DNA of 7,198 bases, taken from positions 1 through 7,198 of the forward strand of contig VAZZ01000070.1 of the NCBI GenBank assembly GCA_005884715.1, in the 5' to 3' direction. The translations under genes and the position numbers were made by a program. Below the pieces are notes generated by a model that did no database searches, had not been told where the DNA came from, and was given only the letters and a program-made list of their open reading frames with translations. Source of the DNA: Alphaproteobacteria bacterium. Lineage in GTDB: Bacteria; Pseudomonadota; Alphaproteobacteria; Rhizobiales; Aestuariivirgaceae. Shown piece by piece: positions 5,871-7,198 of the stretch; position 1 is the first letter of the stretch, and each line of letters opens with the position of its first letter.

Positions 5871-6641
5871 CTACTTCACGCAGACGATGAACAGGCGCGG
5901 GAAGCGCAACAGCACTTTCCCGTCATGCTCGGGCGGATAGGCCTTGGCGATGCGCTCCCGATAGAGGGCAAGAAAGGCTTCCCGCTCGGCCGCATCCAGG
6001 GGATCGATATAAGGCTTGAGGCCCGTGCCCTTCAGCCATTCGACGATGCCTTGCGCACCCTCGAGCGGGTGATTGTAGATCGTGTGCCATATATCGATCC
6101 GAGCCGCATGGGGCTTGAGCTCATCATAATAGGCACGCGGGGAAGAAAGGCAGTCGCGCACCCGACCGAGGCTCTTGAGCTTGTCCACCCACGAACCCGC
6201 GAGTGCCGTCTCGCGCATGGCGACATGGGAGGGTTCGTTGAGATTGTCCGGCATCTGGGCAGCCAGCACTGCATCCTCGCTGAGCGCCGTAAGCAGGCGC
6301 TTAAGGACCTGCACATGATCGGGCACCCACTGGAAGACCGCATTGGCGAAAAGGAGATCGGGCTTTTCTTTCGGTTGCCAGTTCGCGAGATCGGCTTCGG
6401 CAAACTCTGCCTTGGGATGGGATCGGCGCGCCTTCGCCAGCATATCGGGCGATGAATCGACGCCGATGATGCGCGCTTGCGGAAAGCGCTCGATCAGCAG
6501 TTCTGTCGAATTGCCCGGCCCACAGCCAAGATCATAGGCGAGGCGGGGCTGATCGAGAGGCACATGTGCCAGGAGATCGCGTGCGGGACGCGTGCGCTCA
6601 TCGGCGAATTTGAGATATTGTTCTGCGGACCAGTCAGCCAT
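5871..6641 (-). CDS. tam: Trans-aconitate 2-methyltransferase (Tam)
   Basis: Tam is a cytosolic SAM-dependent enzyme that methylates trans-aconitate, a spontaneous by-product and inhibitor of the citrate-cycle aconitase step. The 256 residues align over their whole length, as I recall it, with E. coli Tam: start MADWSAEQYLKFADERTRPA, motif I DLGCGPGNST (37-46), acidic residue in GVDSSPDML (D62), EADLANWQP (82-90), LFANAVFQWVPDH (97-109), AQMPDNLNEPSHV (128-140), DIWHTIYNH (183-191) and the C-terminal LLRFPRLFIV. The ATG at 6641 has only a weak purine stretch upstream, but the family N-terminus begins there. It lies 117 bp downstream of the GFA gene on the same strand behind a candidate terminator, so it likely has its own promoter, which I could not place. 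Confidence 0.95.
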   Translation of the reverse strand: MADWSAEQYLKFADERTRPARDLLAHVPLDQPRLAYDLGCGPGNSTELLIERFPQARIIGVDSSPDMLAKARRSHPKAEFAEADLANWQPKEKPDLLFANAVFQWVPDHVQVLKRLLTALSEDAVLAAQMPDNLNEPSHVAMRETALAGSWVDKLKSLGRVRDCLSSPRAYYDELKPHAARIDIWHTIYNHPLEGAQGIVEWLKGTGLKPYIDPLDAAEREAFLALYRERIAKAYPPEHDGKVLLRFPRLFIVCVK

Positions 6642-6734
6642 GCCGGCTTATGACATGGCTGACTGCCGAGATCACGATCACTTTCTACAGAGCTGCCAAA
6701 ACTCGCGAATGTGATCCGGCTCATAGACTCAGGA

Positions 6735-6755
6735 AAATCCTGGCCGGCGCGCCAG
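6735..6755 (-). terminator. Candidate intrinsic terminator of the GFA-domain gene
   Basis: On the minus strand, CTGGC-GCGCCG-GCCAG forms a five-pair GC stem beginning four bases after the stop codon of the GFA gene, followed by GATTTTCC. The T-run is only four long, so the terminator would be weak. It separates this gene from tam downstream. Confidence 0.4.
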
Positions 6756-6758
6756 CCT

Positions 6759-7181
6759 TCATTCAGCGATTACCTGTCCGGAGCCGCCGAGTTCCGCTGG
6801 AAAGTCTTTCAGCTTCGGCAGGCCGTCGCGCATCGGCAGCACTGTCTCGGCGTAATTGACATGAACGCCGGCTTTGAAGGGGAGCGTTGGGATCGTCGCG
6901 GCGAATACGTCGACGAGGCCAATCGGCGGATGATCGGTCATCAGATGCCCGCCGCATCTCGAGCAGTATTTGCGCTGGCTCATCTTGGTCTTCTGATAGG
7001 TCGCCACATGCTCGGCACCGGATCTGATCCGCACCGCATCGGGCTTCCATAGGCTGAAGGCGTTCACCGGTCCGCCGGACCACGACCGGCAGGAACTGCA
7101 ATGACAATAGCCCATGGCCTCCGGCGACCCGATGACCTCAAGCTTAACCGCACCACAAAAACAGCTTCCAATATGAGACAT
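6759..7181 (-). CDS. GFA (CENP-V/glutathione-dependent formaldehyde-activating) domain protein
   Basis: A 140-residue zinc-binding GFA-fold protein. The conserved cysteine pattern is complete: CFCG (C7, C9), CHCSSC (C26, C28, C31) and CSRC (C73, C76). In the founder enzyme Gfa of Paracoccus this set binds zinc and helps form S-hydroxymethylglutathione, but most family members have no proven function and many do not act on formaldehyde. A single domain covers nearly the whole length, with the late segment VDVFAATIP (90-98) typical of the family. The ATG at 7181 has AAGGA 8 nt upstream, a good ribosome site. The neighbours tam and a GST suggest a general small-molecule or stress setting, but co-transcription with tam is doubtful. 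Specific substrate unknown. Confidence 0.93.
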   Translation of the reverse strand: MSHIGSCFCGAVKLEVIGSPEAMGYCHCSSCRSWSGGPVNAFSLWKPDAVRIRSGAEHVATYQKTKMSQRKYCSRCGGHLMTDHPPIGLVDVFAATIPTLPFKAGVHVNYAETVLPMRDGLPKLKDFPAELGGSGQVIAE

Positions 7182-7198
7182 GATGTTTTCCTTACTCA

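Overview
The window looks like chromosomal DNA of an alphaproteobacterium, most likely of the Hyphomicrobiales/Rhizobiales type. The grounds are GC-rich genes with strong GC preference at third codon positions, alphaproteobacterial-style proteins (a VacJ/MlaA followed by MlaC-type proteins, a cysteine-free ArsR-methyltransferase fusion coupled to metF), and a GC-rich intergenic palindrome of a kind I associate with that group. The taxonomy is inferred from protein style only. I see no mobile element, phage gene, CRISPR array, tRNA or rRNA.

Left part (1-2102, minus strand): an outer-membrane lipid-transport cluster read right to left. mlaA (VacJ family) comes first, then mlaC 12 bp later, then a second, divergent mlaC paralogue that runs off the left edge. 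Both MlaC proteins carry twin-arginine-like signal peptides. MlaA has a signal peptide without a recognisable lipobox.

Centre (2103-4117, plus strand): a short divergent intergenic region carries an 18-bp palindrome that ends on the first possible start codon of an ArsR-type regulator fused to a SAM-dependent methyltransferase domain. The stop codon of that gene overlaps the GTG start of metF (5,10-methylenetetrahydrofolate reductase). The pair reads as a self-regulated methionine/one-carbon operon in which the methyltransferase domain may sense SAM or SAH.

Right-centre (4118-5870): a glutathione S-transferase gene (minus) converges on metF and diverges from a PlsC-like acyltransferase gene. 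The acyltransferase appears broken. Its first ~35 codons are in one frame and the catalytic body is in another, with no usable start in between and a short perfect hairpin at the junction. A long imperfect hairpin (5783-5829) separates it from the next gene.

Right part (5871-7181, minus strand): tam (trans-aconitate 2-methyltransferase) and, upstream of it, a small zinc-binding GFA/CENP-V-domain protein with a candidate intrinsic terminator just after its stop. These are ordinary housekeeping or detoxification genes.

The most noteworthy items are the methyltransferase-fused regulator with its start-overlapping operator, the interrupted acyltransferase, and the tandem Tat-type MlaC proteins. 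I found no clear evidence of an entirely new system.
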